A stretch of DNA of 64,000 bases from [Mycobacterium] manitobense (GTDB lineage Bacteria > Actinomycetota > Actinomycetes > Mycobacteriales > Mycobacteriaceae), in contig NZ_JACKSJ010000104.1 in assembly GCF_025821665.1 (NCBI RefSeq), positions 18,272 through 82,271 on the forward strand, written 5' to 3'. Positions 63,777 to 64,000 of the stretch are shown in pieces (within the stretch, counting starts at the first letter, position 1; the number at the start of each line of letters is the position of its first letter). Under the pieces are notes generated by a model that was given only the letters and a program-made list of their open reading frames with translations, had not been told where the DNA came from and did no database searches. A program made the position numbers and the translations under genes.

Positions 63777-64000
63777 GTGGCTGACCAATCGTCCGGTTTC
63801 CGCGCACAGCGCCGGTTCAGCGATCCGGCGGCCGGAGGTGCGTACACCGAGGCGCCACCGCCGGAGTGGACGGCGCCGACGCCGCCGAACGGCCTGCCCG
63901 TCGCCGAGATCCAGGCGACCGCCACCGAGGCGCCCCAGGCCCCCGCTCCTGTCCCTGCGCCCACGGCTCCGCCGGCTGCACCGCTGCCCGTCGCCGCGCC
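63777..64000 (+). CDS. proline/alanine-rich protein, N-terminal part only
   Basis: The GTG at 63777 directly follows the ccsA stop. The visible 74 codons are hydrophilic and rich in Pro and Ala (TEAPPPEWTAPTPP, APVPAPTAPPAAPLPVAA), with a first part SSGFRAQRRFSDPA. There is no domain in view. Its position corresponds to Rv0530, a conserved protein; the rest lies beyond the window. Confidence 0.6.
   Translation, partial: MADQSSGFRAQRRFSDPAAGGAYTEAPPPEWTAPTPPNGLPVAEIQATATEAPQAPAPVPAPTAPPAAPLPVAA

Overview
The window is a stretch of high-GC chromosome from a mycobacterium, most likely an environmental rapid grower (Mycolicibacterium type). Gene content and order follow the M. tuberculosis segment from ramB (Rv0465c) to about Rv0530. 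Several Rv genes expected in that segment are absent: umaA/pcaA between fadB2 and madR, the lysE-type gene before gpmA, the MIRU repeat between senX3 and regX3, cmaA2, and mmpS2/mmpL2. Species was not determined. No tRNA, rRNA, CRISPR array, prophage or intact insertion sequence was seen, and no gene-free stretch exceeds 300 bases.

Layout. 1-3838: ramB (partial), acyl-ACP thioesterase, isocitrate lyase and fadB2 (fatty acid and glyoxylate metabolism). 3846-4854: a DUF559 nuclease-like gene framed by 58-bp repeats, a probable small mobile unit. 4873-7865: ppk2 and madR overlapping in one operon, then a DUF445 membrane protein. 7960-10490: XRE regulator, hbhA, two small envelope genes, deoC. 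10511-15924: DUF2993 protein, nitrilase-like hydrolase, methyltransferase-like protein, DUF2505, murB and an L,D-transpeptidase lipoprotein. 15926-22857: SDR, ROK regulator, mshA, YbjN protein, gpmA and the senX3-regX3 phosphate-sensing pair. 23055-33173: accessory block with a nucleotide-sugar modification cluster, an alpha/beta-hydrolase/cyclase fusion, an HNH protein of the 13E12 type and a small secreted protein. 33200-43937: conserved block with ppx1, proC, the 33-residue ribosomal protein bS22, an acyltransferase, hadD and serB1. 44001-50591: hemA-hemC-hemD-hemB and four small membrane proteins. 50655-57747: second accessory block of oxygenase, TetR, SDR and XRE genes plus a cyclase-like protein. 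57848-64000: hemL and the cytochrome c maturation operon.

Themes. Two sets serve tetrapyrrole and heme use: hemACDB, and hemL with a histidine phosphatase, thioredoxin, ccdA, resB and ccsA, nearly all joined by 4-bp start/stop overlaps. Polyphosphate is served by ppk2 and ppx1 and phosphate sensing by senX3-regX3. Many genes appear leaderless, with a TANNNT box 6-7 bases before ATG or GTG.

The most striking new signal is at 16705-16788. A promoter box is placed for a leaderless GTG that opens a 23-codon ORF with four Cys codons in a row. It lies upstream of the ROK regulator and mshA, the first gene of mycothiol (cysteine thiol) synthesis, and resembles the polycysteine attenuators described in mycobacteria. 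Other notable signals are the repeat-framed DUF559 unit, a degenerate methyltransferase fused to an aminotransferase, a patch of rare codons in hemC, and several clean operator-like palindromes.
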